Assembly: GCA_930367215.1 (NCBI GenBank)
Contig: OV884059.1
Location: forward strand, 38,059,882-38,123,881
Direction: 5' to 3'
DNA length: 64,000 nucleotides
Source of the DNA: Pollenia angustigena
Taxonomy: Eukaryota; Arthropoda; Insecta; Diptera; Polleniidae
Shown here: piece after piece, positions 46,278-57,383 of the stretch
How the letters are laid out: the number at the start of each line of letters is the position of its first letter
Numbering within the stretch: position 1 is the stretch's first letter
Translations under genes and position numbers: made by a program
The notes under the pieces: model-generated
What the model was told of the DNA's origin: nothing
Databases searched by the model: none
What the model saw: the letters and a program-made list of their open reading frames with translations, nothing else

Positions 46278-48946
46278 ACTGTCTAAAAATTGGTTTTTGG
46301 AACGCAAACGGCATCCGCCAACATAAAAATGAATTAGAATACTTTCTTAAAAATAAACAAATTGATGTGATGCTGGTTTCTGAAACTCATTTGACCTCAA
46401 GAAATACGTTTCAAATCAATGGCTATATACTACATGATACAAAGGATCCTCGGGGTAGAGCTTGTGGGGGTTCGGCCATTTTAATAAGAGCTCGAATCAA
46501 GCATTTCCTTATGTGTGCGTCTCGTGAAGACTACCTTCAAGCAACAACCATTTGTGTTGAAGAATTTAATCGAAACTTAGTAATTTCATCATTATACTGT
46601 CCACCTAGATATTCAATAACAGAAAGTCAATATTATAAATATTATAAATCACTAGGCCCCTGTTTTCTGGCTGCTGGCGATTACAACGCTAAACACACCT
46701 ACTGGGGGTCACGTCTTATAACACCAAAAGGTCGAGTTTTATATAATACAATTTCCAAAATGGGTCTTAATGTGATAGCGAGCGGACAGCCCACCTACTG
46801 GCCTGCTGATCAGCAGAAAATCCCAGATGTCATCGATTTTGGCGTGGTTAAAAGCATCCCTATAGAAACGATTTGTGTAGAAGCTTCCCTTGAACTATCT
46901 TCTGATCACACGCCAACTATAGTTACTATAATGAACCCTAATAAAACTGCTTATTCATCAGCAGCTGCCCCGCGGGTAAATTGGCAAAAATACAAGAGAT
47001 ATATAAGTACCCACTGTACAGAAAATATATTGCTACGTACGCCAGAAGATATAGACCTCTCTATTGCCAATATTAACAGAAGTTTCAAACAAGCTGTTGA
47101 ACATTCATCCATGCCCCCTAAACAAACCAGATATAACCAAATATATTTTGCAGATGTCGAGCGACTCTTAGTTGAAAAAAGAAGAGTTCGAAGAGAATGG
47201 CAACTCCACAGATCGCCCCAGCTTAAAAGTCTATTGAAAGAATGCACAAAAAAACTAAGAAAGTTACTGCAGTCCCAGAAAACAGCATCTCTGGAAAAAT
47301 ATCTTAATGAACTTGACGCGACTCCACAATCTGACTACTCATTATGGCGTGCAACTAAAAATCTAAAAAGACCGATTATATCCAGACCCCCGTTGCGAAA
47401 CTCAAATGGAAGCTGGGCAAGAAATAATGTTGAAAAAGGAAACCTGTTTGTTGAACACCTAAAAAATGTATTCACCCCTAATTTACCAAACGACACAATA
47501 GTCGAGTTGCCACCTGTCGTTAGCGGAACAGCTATACCCCTAAGATTTAAGATAAGAGAAATTGAAAAAGCTATTGCCGATTTAAACCCCAAGAAAGCAC
47601 CTGGTTACGACAAAATAAGTAACAAAATGATTATCGAGCTCCCCCGCATAGCAATAAAATTAATCCTTTTCATTTTTAATGCAATTTTACGAACAGAATA
47701 CTACCCTTCAGAATGGAAGGTCTCACTAGTTACCATGATACCTAAGCCAGGGAAAGATCACACAAGAGCTGAGTCATATAGGCCGATTAGCTTATTATCT
47801 AACATTTCAAAGCTGTTTGAGAAACTGTTAGTTTCTAAATTAATTCCGATATTGGATGAAAATGAAAGTATACCAAATCATCAATTTGGATTTAGAAAGA
47901 AACATAGCACAATCGAACAAACACACAGACTAGTAAACGCCATTAGAAAAACTTTTGAAGAAAAAAAATATTGTTCTGCACTCTTCATTGATGTTTCTCA
48001 AGCTTTCGACAAAGTCTGGCATGAAGGCTTAATACATAAACTAAAGCTTAATTTACCCGTAAACACACATAAACTGTTAGAAAGTTACTTAGTCGGTCGA
48101 AAGTTTGTTATAAAAGAAGGAGATTTTTTAAGTTCAACCCAACCGATCAATGCTGGAGTCCCACAGGGAAGTAATTTAGGGCCAATATTGTATTTAATAT
48201 ATACTTCAGACATGCCAACCAACAACTACACCCACACATCAACTTTTGCTGATGACACAGCATTTCTAAGCATCCACGAAAATCGCTACGAAGCATCTAG
48301 ATACCTACAGAACCATATATATCAATTGGAAAAATGGTTAAAACAATGGAAAATAAAGGTAAACGTACAAAAATGCATACATATAACATTTACTTTGCGT
48401 AGAGAATCATGTCCCCCTATTAAAATCAATAACCAAATAATACCACAACATTCGAATGTAAAATATCTCGGGTTACATTTAGATCGACGTTTAACGTGGA
48501 AATGCCATATAGAGGCAAAGTTAACTCAAATGAAACTAAAAGCAGTTCAAATAAATTGGCTCATTGGAAGAAATTCGACCCTAAGTCTAGATTGTAAACT
48601 CCTTATTTACAACTCTATCTTAAAGCCAATATGGTGCTATGGTATTCAGTTATGGGGCACTGCCTCGGCTTCCAACATAGAGAAAATACAAAGGCGTCAA
48701 AACAAAATTCTTCGAATCATTACGTCCGCTCCCTGGTATGTAAAAAACTCGAACATTCACAAAGACCTCGATGTACCATCAGTAAAATCGATGATCACTA
48801 AATATTCAATTAAATACTTAAAAAGGCTCGAATCGCACCCAAACCCATTAGCTCGAAATATTTTAAATGATGGTGGCCACACTCGCTTAAGAAGAAGAGA
48901 CACTGCAGCACTTATCCGATCAGAAGAGCGCTTAACACCAATGTGA
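46274..48946 (+). CDS. Jockey ORF2: endonuclease and reverse transcriptase, intact
   Basis: 890 codons, uninterrupted. AP endonuclease (residues 1-225): FWNANGIRQHK, LVSETH, AAGDYNAKHTYWGS, SSDHTP. RT (about 430-720): PKKAPGYDKISNKMI, FRKKHSTIEQTHRLV, LFIDVSQAFDKVWHEGL, GVPQGSNLGPILYLIY, active site FADD (about 48246) and YLGLHLDRRLTWKCHI. C-terminal part with WCYGIQLWGTASASN. Length and order are those of full Jockey ORF2 proteins, and no damage is visible. The enzyme nicks target DNA and primes cDNA synthesis from it. The start is the ATG in the ATGA overlap with ORF1. Without a 5' promoter and gag this copy probably cannot move alone. Confidence 0.95.
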   Translation: MNCLKIGFWNANGIRQHKNELEYFLKNKQIDVMLVSETHLTSRNTFQINGYILHDTKDPRGRACGGSAILIRARIKHFLMCASREDYLQATTICVEEFNRNLVISSLYCPPRYSITESQYYKYYKSLGPCFLAAGDYNAKHTYWGSRLITPKGRVLYNTISKMGLNVIASGQPTYWPADQQKIPDVIDFGVVKSIPIETICVEASLELSSDHTPTIVTIMNPNKTAYSSAAAPRVNWQKYKRYISTHCTENILLRTPEDIDLSIANINRSFKQAVEHSSMPPKQTRYNQIYFADVERLLVEKRRVRREWQLHRSPQLKSLLKECTKKLRKLLQSQKTASLEKYLNELDATPQSDYSLWRATKNLKRPIISRPPLRNSNGSWARNNVEKGNLFVEHLKNVFTPNLPNDTIVELPPVVSGTAIPLRFKIREIEKAIADLNPKKAPGYDKISNKMIIELPRIAIKLILFIFNAILRTEYYPSEWKVSLVTMIPKPGKDHTRAESYRPISLLSNISKLFEKLLVSKLIPILDENESIPNHQFGFRKKHSTIEQTHRLVNAIRKTFEEKKYCSALFIDVSQAFDKVWHEGLIHKLKLNLPVNTHKLLESYLVGRKFVIKEGDFLSSTQPINAGVPQGSNLGPILYLIYTSDMPTNNYTHTSTFADDTAFLSIHENRYEASRYLQNHIYQLEKWLKQWKIKVNVQKCIHITFTLRRESCPPIKINNQIIPQHSNVKYLGLHLDRRLTWKCHIEAKLTQMKLKAVQINWLIGRNSTLSLDCKLLIYNSILKPIWCYGIQLWGTASASNIEKIQRRQNKILRIITSAPWYVKNSNIHKDLDVPSVKSMITKYSIKYLKRLESHPNPLARNILNDGGHTRLRRRDTAALIRSEERLTPM

Positions 48947-49069
48947 ACCGTTTTTTAGGGGTACTGTCGTCTGGCATTGGTAGGACGCAAACCTAAAAAT
49001 TACTAGATTAAGATTTGATTAATTATTGTTAGTTCATATATTTTATGAAGATTCAATAAATAAATATGA

Positions 49070-49104
<35 letters not shown>

Positions 49105-49109
49105 AATTT

Positions 49110-49429
49110 TTATATTTCAAACATGAAATTTTAAATTTTTATTTGGTTGTGAAAAGTGAAGTTTAGGCATGGGGCATGTAGGGTGATTTTTGTTTGTATT
49201 TTATTTTTGGTTAGGGCTGATAAGCGGAAAAATATATATATCAGCATGGAGGGTGGGCTAGGATCTGTATAGCATATTACATCTTTCGCTTCACGTACAT
49301 CATCAATCCATATATACTTTCTCTTTATTTCTATCTGTCTTTATGAGTCACTTTAGTTGTTTTAATTTTGCTACCTTAATTTTATAATCTCTTAGAAACG
49401 AATTAATTTTGTTGGGAACATAACATACC
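49110..49429. other. Spacer after the Jockey copy
   Basis: No gene supported; AT-rich. Confidence 0.35.
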
Positions 49430-49849
49430 ACCCCCCAGCGACGAGCATGGCCGAACTAATAGGTAGCCCCGTTTCCAAATAAAACCATCTCAGTCTCCGA
49501 ACTGAAGTTTCGTTACAATAGAACCCCCCTTATGGTGTCCCCCTGGTAACCCTCCCCCATTATCACATGATCCCCAAGGCTCGAGTTTATAATCCTACTT
49601 CTAAGCACGTAGACTATCCACACTACCAGAAAGTCCTCAACTCCCAACTCCAACAACGAATCTCTAATCGCCTCAATCTATATCCAGAAACGCGGCGAGA
49701 TTATATTCCTTATGCCTAAGACCGTGCTCAATTCAACCCACCACCTGATATACACACACTCAACAGATTTACTCTTCAGGTAGGCATGTTGACCGTTGCT
49801 AATAAGGCGGGTCTCAATGTTACTCCTGAGATAGAAATCTATTAGTCCC
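49430..49849 (-). pseudogene. LOA-type LINE copy B, RT segment
   Basis: Continues the minus-strand LINE beyond the hAT-type insert: YLRSNIETRLISNGQHAYLK and KSVEC... correspond to the QHAYLxGKS motif of LINE RTs. The frame then decays toward 49500. Homology seems to end near 49430, so the catalytic YADD half is missing. Confidence 0.7.
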
Positions 49850-50664
49850 TGGGGATGAAACGATACGAGTAAATACAAGTACATATTCGATACTTTTATA
49901 TAAGTACCAAGTATTTTTGTAATCGATACTTAGCAACCGAGTACCAAGTAGTATCGGTAAAAAAAATACTCCGTATCGGTCAAAAGTAATCGTTTCACTT
50001 TGGTATTGAAATTAATCTTAAATTTTTGATTATTTATCAAACCTGGAGCAGCAGTAACGGTATCAAGAAAGTCTCGAATCCCGAGATTTTTTGCTTAGTG
50101 AAAATTTAAAAATTTAATATTAAATCATACTGGCCATGAACCTAATTTTTAACCGTTGTAACCAAAAAATCACAAGTGAATAAATGTTACATGCAATGCA
50201 TTTTGTACCACGAAAACAAAATCAGAAGGTGTGGTCTTTTTTCTAATACCCATCGTGGATTATTGTTTTACCACCGTTTATTATATATTTTTCAATTAAA
50301 AAATAAAATACATATTAACATTTAAAATAAATACATAGTGACATTGTTGATTTATGGAATAAAAGGTGAATGAAGGTTGTTATCCTGAACGTTCCATAAA
50401 ATTTTGTGTCCTAAGATAAACAAGAATTTTCGAAAGGAAAAAATTCTAATAGGTCGTAGTTCTAATTTTATTGTATAGTACTAAAACACTAATAAGAAAG
50501 TTTTTAAATGCTGCTTTCTATTCTTTTATCATACAAGCGATACAAGTACCGATACAAGTAAGTATCGTTACTTTTTTTTGGATACTAAGTAGGTATCGAT
50601 ACTTTACGAGCGATACTACATCGAGTAAATGTATCGATACCTTAAAGGTATCGTTTCATCCCTA
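49850..50664. mobile_element. hAT-type MITE, 815 bp, in LINE copy B
   Basis: Ends TGGGGATGAAACGATAC and, on the other strand, TAGGGATGAAACGATAC. The flanks TTAGTCCC (49842-49849) and TTAGTCTC (50665-50672) are an 8-bp duplication with one change. Both subterminal parts carry many CGATAC / GTATCGATAC words. No transposase; the open frame at 50471-50668 is spurious. Confidence 0.85.
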
Positions 50665-50672
50665 TTAGTCTC

Positions 50673-51804
50673 TCGAGAGTCTCAAGAGAAGACAGACGAA
50701 TAGGTCTAAAATCCCCTTCCATACCTCTGGTTTCCCTGCACCCGGGAAAGTGCGTCTCCATAAGTAAGGTTAGGGTCGCAGAGCTAGACTCAGTCCATGA
50801 GCGGTCATTCCTTTGGATGTGACCCAGGGCCTTAGGTTCCTTGGTTAAAATCCGTCGGCATCTTGAAAACTCGATGACATTATCGATTAATACACATAAT
50901 TGCCTCCATGATAGTCGCTTTGTCCTTTTTAGATCTGCCTTGTTGAACTGCACCCTGTGATTGTTCCAATCCACTGGTGCTAACGTAAGCTTGGCCCTAT
51001 TAAACAGTCTTCTAACCGTAGACCTTTGAACGTAAAGTTCCCTGGTAAACCATTTTGGCTGTTTACGCCTGCCCGTAAACGTAACCGGGTCCCATTTTGT
51101 CCTCCTCGGGTTCCTAAGCGGAGAGACCCCAAAGTTGGTCAAAATTCAGTGTGAAGGTTATACGACTATGGTCTGAAAATGTGCAGTCCGTTGCCACCCT
51201 CCAATCAACAACAAGTTGGTCGTCACGGTCCGCTAATGTCAGATCTCTCACTGCCTGCCTATCTTTATTTCTGAACGTTGGCGTATTACCCATATTACAG
51301 ATAATAAGATTGTTACAAGTTATAAAATTAAACATTAACTCACCCCTTTTGTTTATGTCCGCGCTCTCCCATTGGCTATGATGAGCATTGGCATCGCGGG
51401 ATTGCACCCTTCCTCCTTGCATATGCCGTCAGTTCCCGCACCTCGGTGCCAGGTGGGTCCAACGCCTCGTACGGCATAAACATCGAAGTCAGTGTAAGAG
51501 TATGCTTACCTTTGGCTTCTCCATTTACTACGGTCAAGTCACCGCACCAGAAAGAATGAGAGATGAGAAAATTCAATTCATTCCTCACTAGTTTACACGT
51601 TCTTACTTTGTCCTCTGTGGACGGGACAAACATACTGTATCCCGCAACCCTTAAACCGAAAACCTTATTTTTATTAATCCAAGGTTCTTGGATTAGGGCT
51701 ACGACCGCCCGAGTGCTGGTGAGGAAGGTTGCTAGTTCGGCTGAGGCTGCTTCACAATGGTGCAGGTTTATTTGCACCACTAACAACCTCTTTGGTCCTG
51801 CCAT
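50673..51804 (-). pseudogene. LOA-type LINE copy B, ORF2 endonuclease and linker
   Basis: Minus strand from MAGPKRLLVVQINLHHCEAA (51804): VQINLHHC, LIQEPWINKNKVFGL, then after a frameshift near 51400 RDANAHHSQWESADINKRGE, WRVATDCTFSDHSRITFTL, and after another near 51130 the RT lead-in KEPKALGHIQRNDRSW...TLLMETHFPGC. AP-endonuclease catalytic clusters (QEPW, DANAHH, SDHSRI) are retained. Broken by two frameshifts and the MITE at 50664. Confidence 0.85.
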
Positions 51805-51827
51805 GTTTCGGATACCGGAACCTGACG

Positions 51828-52472
51828 TTACCTAAATCCCCCCACCTCCTCCAAGAATTCCATAGACTTCCGATCCATCGCGAAGCGGAAGTCCCTGCCA
51901 GTATTCTCCTTACACACCAGTGAGGTCACCAGCCTCCAATGGTCGGTAAGGACCCTATTATTCTGGTTGCACAATACTGCCAGTATAGTTTCCACCGGGC
52001 GTACCGGTGGTGGAATCCATACTATCACTATGGACCTAATTGGCAAATCGGAGGCTTGTATGACTTCAAGGTTTGCCCCCGGGTTAATGTCGCTGCATTT
52101 GTCAATTGTGGTTCTTAAGAATTCCAATGAATTCGTCTTACCACAGATGACAACCTTCACTCCTTTAAGCCAGTCCGCACCATTGAAGGATACATCCTCC
52201 TCGTTGCCCCTGAATGCTGCCAACTCGTCGATAAGCCTAGCCTCCACTAACTGCCATAGCTCGGCACTGATCCTCCCAACCGGATCATTCCGATCGATGA
52301 CAGCCCCTTGCAGATGACCTTCCAGGATTGTCGACTTCTTCAATCTTTTGTTCGATGAAGAAGGCTGATCATCCCCAGATCTGATCCTCTTTATGGTCTC
52401 CTTATTAGAGCCATTAGGAGCTTCAGCCAGAGATGTACCAGCCCTCTTTAATGAGCTCGGTGACTTCGGCAC
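51828..52472 (-). pseudogene. LOA-type LINE copy B, ORF1 gag (DUF4780-like)
   Basis: A 214-codon open frame: GADWLKGVKVVICGKTNSLE, LRTTIDKCSDINPGANLEVI and VWIPPPVRPVETILAVLCNQ. This is the DUF4780-type domain of LOA gag proteins. It lies 24 bases upstream of ORF2 on the same strand. An N-terminal extension (MEDSPRAPPREIKNSSQTK ... YLDKMAKRDRHLL) is readable in another frame at 52713-52988, so a frameshift separates the halves. Confidence 0.75.
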
Positions 52473-53200
52473 GACTGGTTTAGAAGACTTGTTCCTGCCC
52501 GCGCTTTTCCCCTATTGGCTCCCTTACAAGAGCTACAAGTGGAATCGGACGGAGGATTACCAGCCTTCTTCCCCGTGCCCGCTGCCTTAGCCACTTTACT
52601 TACCTTCTTGGGTATCGCCCCTTATCCTCCGCAGCTAGCTCCGAAGACATAAGCGGCTTGGTCATCGGGGCAACCCCTCCTTTCTCCATCCCTCCACGGC
52701 AGGTTGACGAAGCTAACGGCCCTGTACACTTTTGAGTAGTGTCCGGGTCGGGACTTCATCCACCTGCTTTCTCCAAGGATAGGGCCATCCAAGCACGGTA
52801 CTGACAGGTCCGTAAATTCTTTCGAATTTAGCGACGCTTTGTCGGTGCCTTCTCAGAAGGTGCCTATCCCTCTTCGCCATCTTATCCAGATATGCCAGAG
52901 AATTCCTTGTTTCGTTCTGCGCCTTCTCCTCCTTCGTTTGGCTGGAGTTCTTAATTTCTCGTGGAGGGGCCCTTGGACTATCCTCCACGGCGTCCTGCCG
53001 AACAAGTTGTGGACAATCTTATCCCGAGTGTCCCCTCTGTTGTCCCCTGGCTCACAGCTGACAGTGGCAGTTTTTTGTTTTGAAGGGTTTTTCGTTTTGT
53101 TCCCACGAGTTTGCCCGTACAGACGAACCGAACCACGCAGTGACGGCGTGCGTGGACTAGGCAACTAACATACAACAGCGCTTTGCCCTAACGCTGAGGG
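52473..53200 (-). pseudogene. LOA-type LINE copy B, 5' gag end
   Basis: Relatively GC-rich, in line with LINE copy B. The frame 52988-52713 (YLDKMAKRDRHLLRRHRQSV) looks like a coiled basic gag N terminus. Overlapping open frames on the other strand and in other frames are shadows. Confidence 0.45.
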
Positions 53201-53768
53201 GAGCTGTTAACGACTGGTTTCTTTACGCACTTACTAGCCACCCAGGACCTCGGCACTACTACCAATCACGTTGTCCTTAAAAGTGCATATTTCGCGCCCC
53301 AGCCACTGGTAATGCTCCCACCTTGCAAGGGGCGAACCCGCGGGCTCTCACTCCGTGCTATATGTACTGATAATGGACCGGAATTGTGCATTCCACTACC
53401 GCCTCATTATCTTGACAAGATGAGTAACATTTAGTTGCACAACCCTTCAGTGTTCTCGACCTCCGGCAAGAACGTATTCATCACATAAATCATCTCATGA
53501 GATCAGAACCGTAGAGTGAAGCATTTATTTAACGTTCTGGTGTTACATAATGGGTGCCCCATGCGTTGAGGAGTACTACTTATTTTTGCAACAACAATAA
53601 AGGTTTCGTATGATGATAGAAAGAGAAGGTTACACATGTGTTGATTTATTTAAAAAAATACTGCAACAACAATCGCAACAGAAAGTGTGCACATACATAC
53701 TTCAGCTTGTACAAAACAAACAATCAATTGAGTATGAACACAAAACATATGTACTTAGGATCACGTTC
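53201..53768. other. Probable LINE 5' UTR plus spacer
   Basis: 53201-53480 has the composition of LINE copy B and is likely its 5' UTR. I looked for rRNA here because of its GC content and saw none. 53480-53768 is AT-rich spacer. Confidence 0.35.
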
Positions 53769-54609
53769 TGGTCTATATCTCTGACACTAATTTTCTGCAA
53801 ATGTAGAAGAGGGTCTTATACTTGATATATATTTTTTAAAGAATTTTAAAAAATATACTTTTTCATATATGGACCTTTGAACTCAAGACCCCAAAAAATG
53901 ACCTTTGACCTTTTCTTTAAAAACCGCAATAGGCATATAATTTTAAAACGATACCAAAAAAATTAAATTATCTTGCATAGTTCAAAAGTTCTATCCCCTT
54001 TTGTAAGGAGACTTTTATGATATTTATGACGTCATATTTCGGAAGCCGAAAGAATCGGGGGTCTAAAAATTCATGTTTTGTGAAAGTCCAATAACATACA
54101 ACAATTGTGGTGAATTTCATTGAAATCAGAGGTGTTGTATACGAACGGCATGATGGTTTGACATGTATTCACTCTAAATCAATAATTTTCAATTTAACAT
54201 AACGAAAAACTAGAGTTTCTGTCTTAAGATTTTTTGCCAAACTTCAATCGTATGCACTTTGTTATTATTTTATTTTTATACTCTCCACCACAACTAGTTG
54301 TGAAGAGGGTATACTAAGTGCGTCATTCCGTATGAAACTTTTTTATTATTCATTTCCGACCCCATAAAGTATATAAATTCTGGCTCCTTGAGTAATTCTA
54401 AGTCTATTTAGCCATGTCCGTCCGATGAAAAATAGTTTGTAGTTATTCTACCCAATTTGAGATTGAAATCCAGCAAAATGGGTTTCGTAGGATCAGAGCT
54501 ATGAATCAAAATGTGCAATCAGCCCCCTAAAAAATTGATAATTTAATTACAAAAACTAACAGAAATGGTGGAACAATGCACGGAATGATTTAAGATTTTG
54601 CTTTCGTTT
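53769..54609. repeat. Long direct repeat, copy 1 (~841 bp)
   Basis: From TGGTCTATATCTCTGACA onward it matches 63149-64000 almost base for base. The only clear difference is 11 extra bases (AAAAAATTTTT-type) in copy 2 near 63405. It contains CTCCACCACAACTAGTTGTG and GAAGAGGGTATACTAAGTGC, a form of the dispersed fly repeat. It probably continues to about 54800 here. Confidence 0.92.
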
Positions 54610-54825
54610 CGTTCGATTTATTTGACTAGAAATGACACTGTTAAATTTCGTGAAGTTCGGTCCATAATTTAAACTAGGCCCTATATAAACCCTACTGCTG
54701 GAAAACAGTTTAGTACGCCTAAATCCGTAATAAATAATGCTATCATAATAGAATTTGGTACGCCACAGTTTTATTGGACTAGAAATCACACTAATAAATT
54801 TCGTGATGATCGGAGGGAATTTCTG

Positions 54826-55890
54826 TCTAAGGCTCAGAGGTGTGTTTTGATCGGCTTGACAGGGGCCATGAGAAGTACGCCTTAGACTGCCCTGGATGTT
54901 AGTCTCCATCTGCTGCCTATAGAGCAGTATGTGAAGGGGATGGCTGCCAGGAGCATTCTTAGACTGCGGGAATTAGGACTGGTAGGAAATTTCATGGAGA
55001 GCCACTCGCGGATCTTGTGTGAAGCTAGCGCTGGTGGTTATTACGTGGGATCCCCTGGCTTCACGGATTATGTGGGCACTTGCAATAGTTAATATTGCCG
55101 TCTAGGTAGAGCAGATTGTATAAAGGATTTGCTATTTTCACTAATGGTTTGAAGATGAAAGGCACGGGTGCGAGGATCTACATTGAGGATCTGGACATAT
55201 AGACTTCCTGACGACTGCAGTGTGTTTCAGGCGGAGCAACATTGCCAGTGGCTAGGAGGTCACTATGTGAACTCAAGGCTTTGGGATAATTGCAGGAGGG
55301 CTCTAGGAGAAATCTTAGGGAATTATGTGGTAAGGCTATGCTGTGTACCGGGTCACTGAAACATCACCGGCAACGAGAAGAATGATGAGTTGGCGAGACT
55401 AGGCTCAAAAATGGAGGATGCTGACTGTTTAGAGGTTGGAAGACTCAGGGAATGGGTGCTGAGCGGTAGCTATCGAGTCTGGGGGAACTGCACGGACTGC
55501 AAAATATCGTGCGCGCTGTGGCCGGTGCGTAGGAAGTCCGATTCGGATTCGCTGCTGGGGAGTAGGGTCTGCATCAGCACCATGATAGGATAGTCAGTCC
55601 TACACGAATTGGGAGATACCTCTAAATGCGGGCTAGAATCTGACGGAATTCGTAATGGGAATGACCTGACTGCGCAGAAGGAAACTGGGGGCTGAGAGCA
55701 TGTAGGGAATTTTTCTGTTAATTAGAGTTGTTTTGGCTTTTGTTGTCCGATTTGTTTTATCTTCCACTACTCTCTCTTCTCTTGTGATTTCACTCTTCCC
55801 CTATTCTTTCCAGACTTTCTAAGGCGTCACAATGAACCATATTGGCCACTTGGTGAGGGTGTGAAGTTTACTTCACCTAACTTAACCTAA
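54826..55890 (+). pseudogene. LOA-type LINE copy C: end of RT, RNase H, 3' UTR
   Basis: GVLIGLTGAMRSTP then LPIEQYVKGMAARSILRLRE parallel copy A (SLGITGIRRSTP). The RNase H start FTNGLKMKGTGARIYIE has Asp to Asn at the first catalytic position. Later frames are broken. Ends CCTAACTTAACCTAACC at about 55875-55892, the mirror of the copy A 3' end. Confidence 0.75.
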
Positions 55891-55892
55891 CC

Positions 55893-56590
55893 TTGGAAAA
55901 GTACAATAGACGACGACACCTTGAGTTTGCTGATGATGTAGTTTTGTTTTGTTCATCTCTTACAAACGTATCAATGAAAGTAGGACTAAAAGCAAACACA
56001 CCCAAAACTGAGCGAATGAGAGTCAATGCAACAATCTCTTCTAAATTCTCAGTAAACGATCAAGAAATCGAAGATATTACGAACTTTAAATACCTTAGTA
56101 TTATCAGCCCAGATGGAGGAACGAAACTCGACGTTGAGAACCGGCTGAAGAAAGCAAAGGGCAGTTTTGGTTCTAAACCAAGGTCTGTGATCAACCACTT
56201 TTTCCAATACAACGAAGATTTGAATATTTGAGTCTTGTGTCAAATCTTCACTCTTACCAGACACTTATTCGAAAGTTACAAACATTTATCAACAGATGCC
56301 AACATAACATTTTGAAAATATGGTGGCCTAAAACAGTGTAATGAAACTTTACTAAATAGAACTCAACAAATTCCTATCGTAAATGAAATTAAGTTAATAC
56401 GGCTGGCTGCGGCACACGCTCCGAAAAGATGAAACCGAAATTACACACTCTGCCTTGGAGTGGAACTCTCAGGAACAGCGGAGCGTTGGAAGGCCTAGAG
56501 CGCCTTGAAGAAGAACCGTTATCGGCGAGAGCAGAAAACCTTTAACTTGCTTCGATAAATAGCTTAACAGAACACAGTGGACGAATTTTT
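55893..56590 (+). pseudogene. RTE/CR1-type LINE reverse transcriptase fragment
   Basis: HLEFADDVVLFCSS (F-ADD active site), VGLKANTPKTERMRVNA, FSVNDQEIEDITNFKYLSI and GGTKLDVENRLKKAKGSF, then in broken frames WLRHTLRKDETEIT and QRSVGRPRAP. This order (ADD, KTKxMRxN, FxYLGS, GRPR-TW) is that of common endonuclease-RT LINEs. It starts at the active site, so the element is strongly 5'-truncated. It adjoins the 3' end of LOA copy C. Confidence 0.8.
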
Positions 56591-56773
56591 AAAAAAAAAA
56601 TTTATTTGTGATTGATGATTTTTAAGGCATGATTTTAGGTGTTTGTGCGCAAACGTTGTAGAGAAGCAAGCGGGGCAGAGAAAAAAATCAGATTTTCTGT
56701 TCTCTGTGACTTTTTTAATTTTTTTCTTTGTACACATTTGTATTTTTGCTATGTTGCTTCATTTTATTTTATA

Positions 56774-57232
56774 AGGGTAATCACGATGGTTATTGTGCAA
56801 ATTTGCAATGTGTAAATTTGCAGTGCATATTATGATTGATCGTGAGCATACCACTTTTATTTTTGTGCAAATATGCTATTTTTCTAAAAGTGTATTCTGG
56901 CAACACTAAAAACTTCTGGCAGCACTGTAAAAAATCTGCATTTGTTTACAATTATACACAAGCAAATTAAAATAAATGGTTTCTTTTTAATTAATTTAAA
57001 TTTAATTCTCTATTTTATTTTACAATCTGCGAAAATGTTCAAGTTATAAGTTTTCTAAAAATCAACATGACATTTAATATGTCAAACTTTGCTCATGGTT
57101 TTTTAGTGCAAACGAAGTAAAAAAGAGCAAATTGCAAATACGTACATTTTGTTGTTGTGTTGTGCAAATTTGTGTATTTTTGCACGCATTTGCATCGTTT
57201 GCACACTTTGCACTACCCATCGTGATTTCCCT
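56774..57232. mobile_element. 459-bp TIR element with TTTGCA arrays, TSD TTATA
   Basis: Ends AGGGTAATCACGATGG and, opposite, AGGGAAATCACGATGG. TTATA flanks both sides (56769-56773, 57233-57237). The inside ends are packed with TGCAAATTTGCA and TTTGCAC words. Non-coding. Confidence 0.8.
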
Positions 57233-57383
57233 TTATATTTCAATGGACAGCATCTCTTTACAATACAAAACACAGAGCACAAGTAAAGAAGAATGACCGA
57301 TAACGGGGAAAAAAAAATCATGGGGAAAAATCATCGTTTGAATCGTTTGTGTTTTTTGAAGCAAATTTTAAAGGAATTAAAAC

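Larger units (their letters stand above)
46226..49109 (+). mobile_element. Young Jockey-type LINE, 5'-truncated, with poly(A) and TSD
   Basis: AAATAAATTT occurs at 46226-46235 and again at 49100-49109, right after the A-tract (about 49071-49101). The insert begins within the last codons of ORF1 and runs through ORF2 and a short 3' UTR ending AATAAATAAATATG-A(n). 5' truncation at integration explains the lost gag. Confidence 0.8.

Noticed and set aside
53201..53480. Possible rRNA fragment (GC-rich, structured look)
   Set aside because: No rRNA signature recognised; better explained as 5' UTR of LINE copy B.
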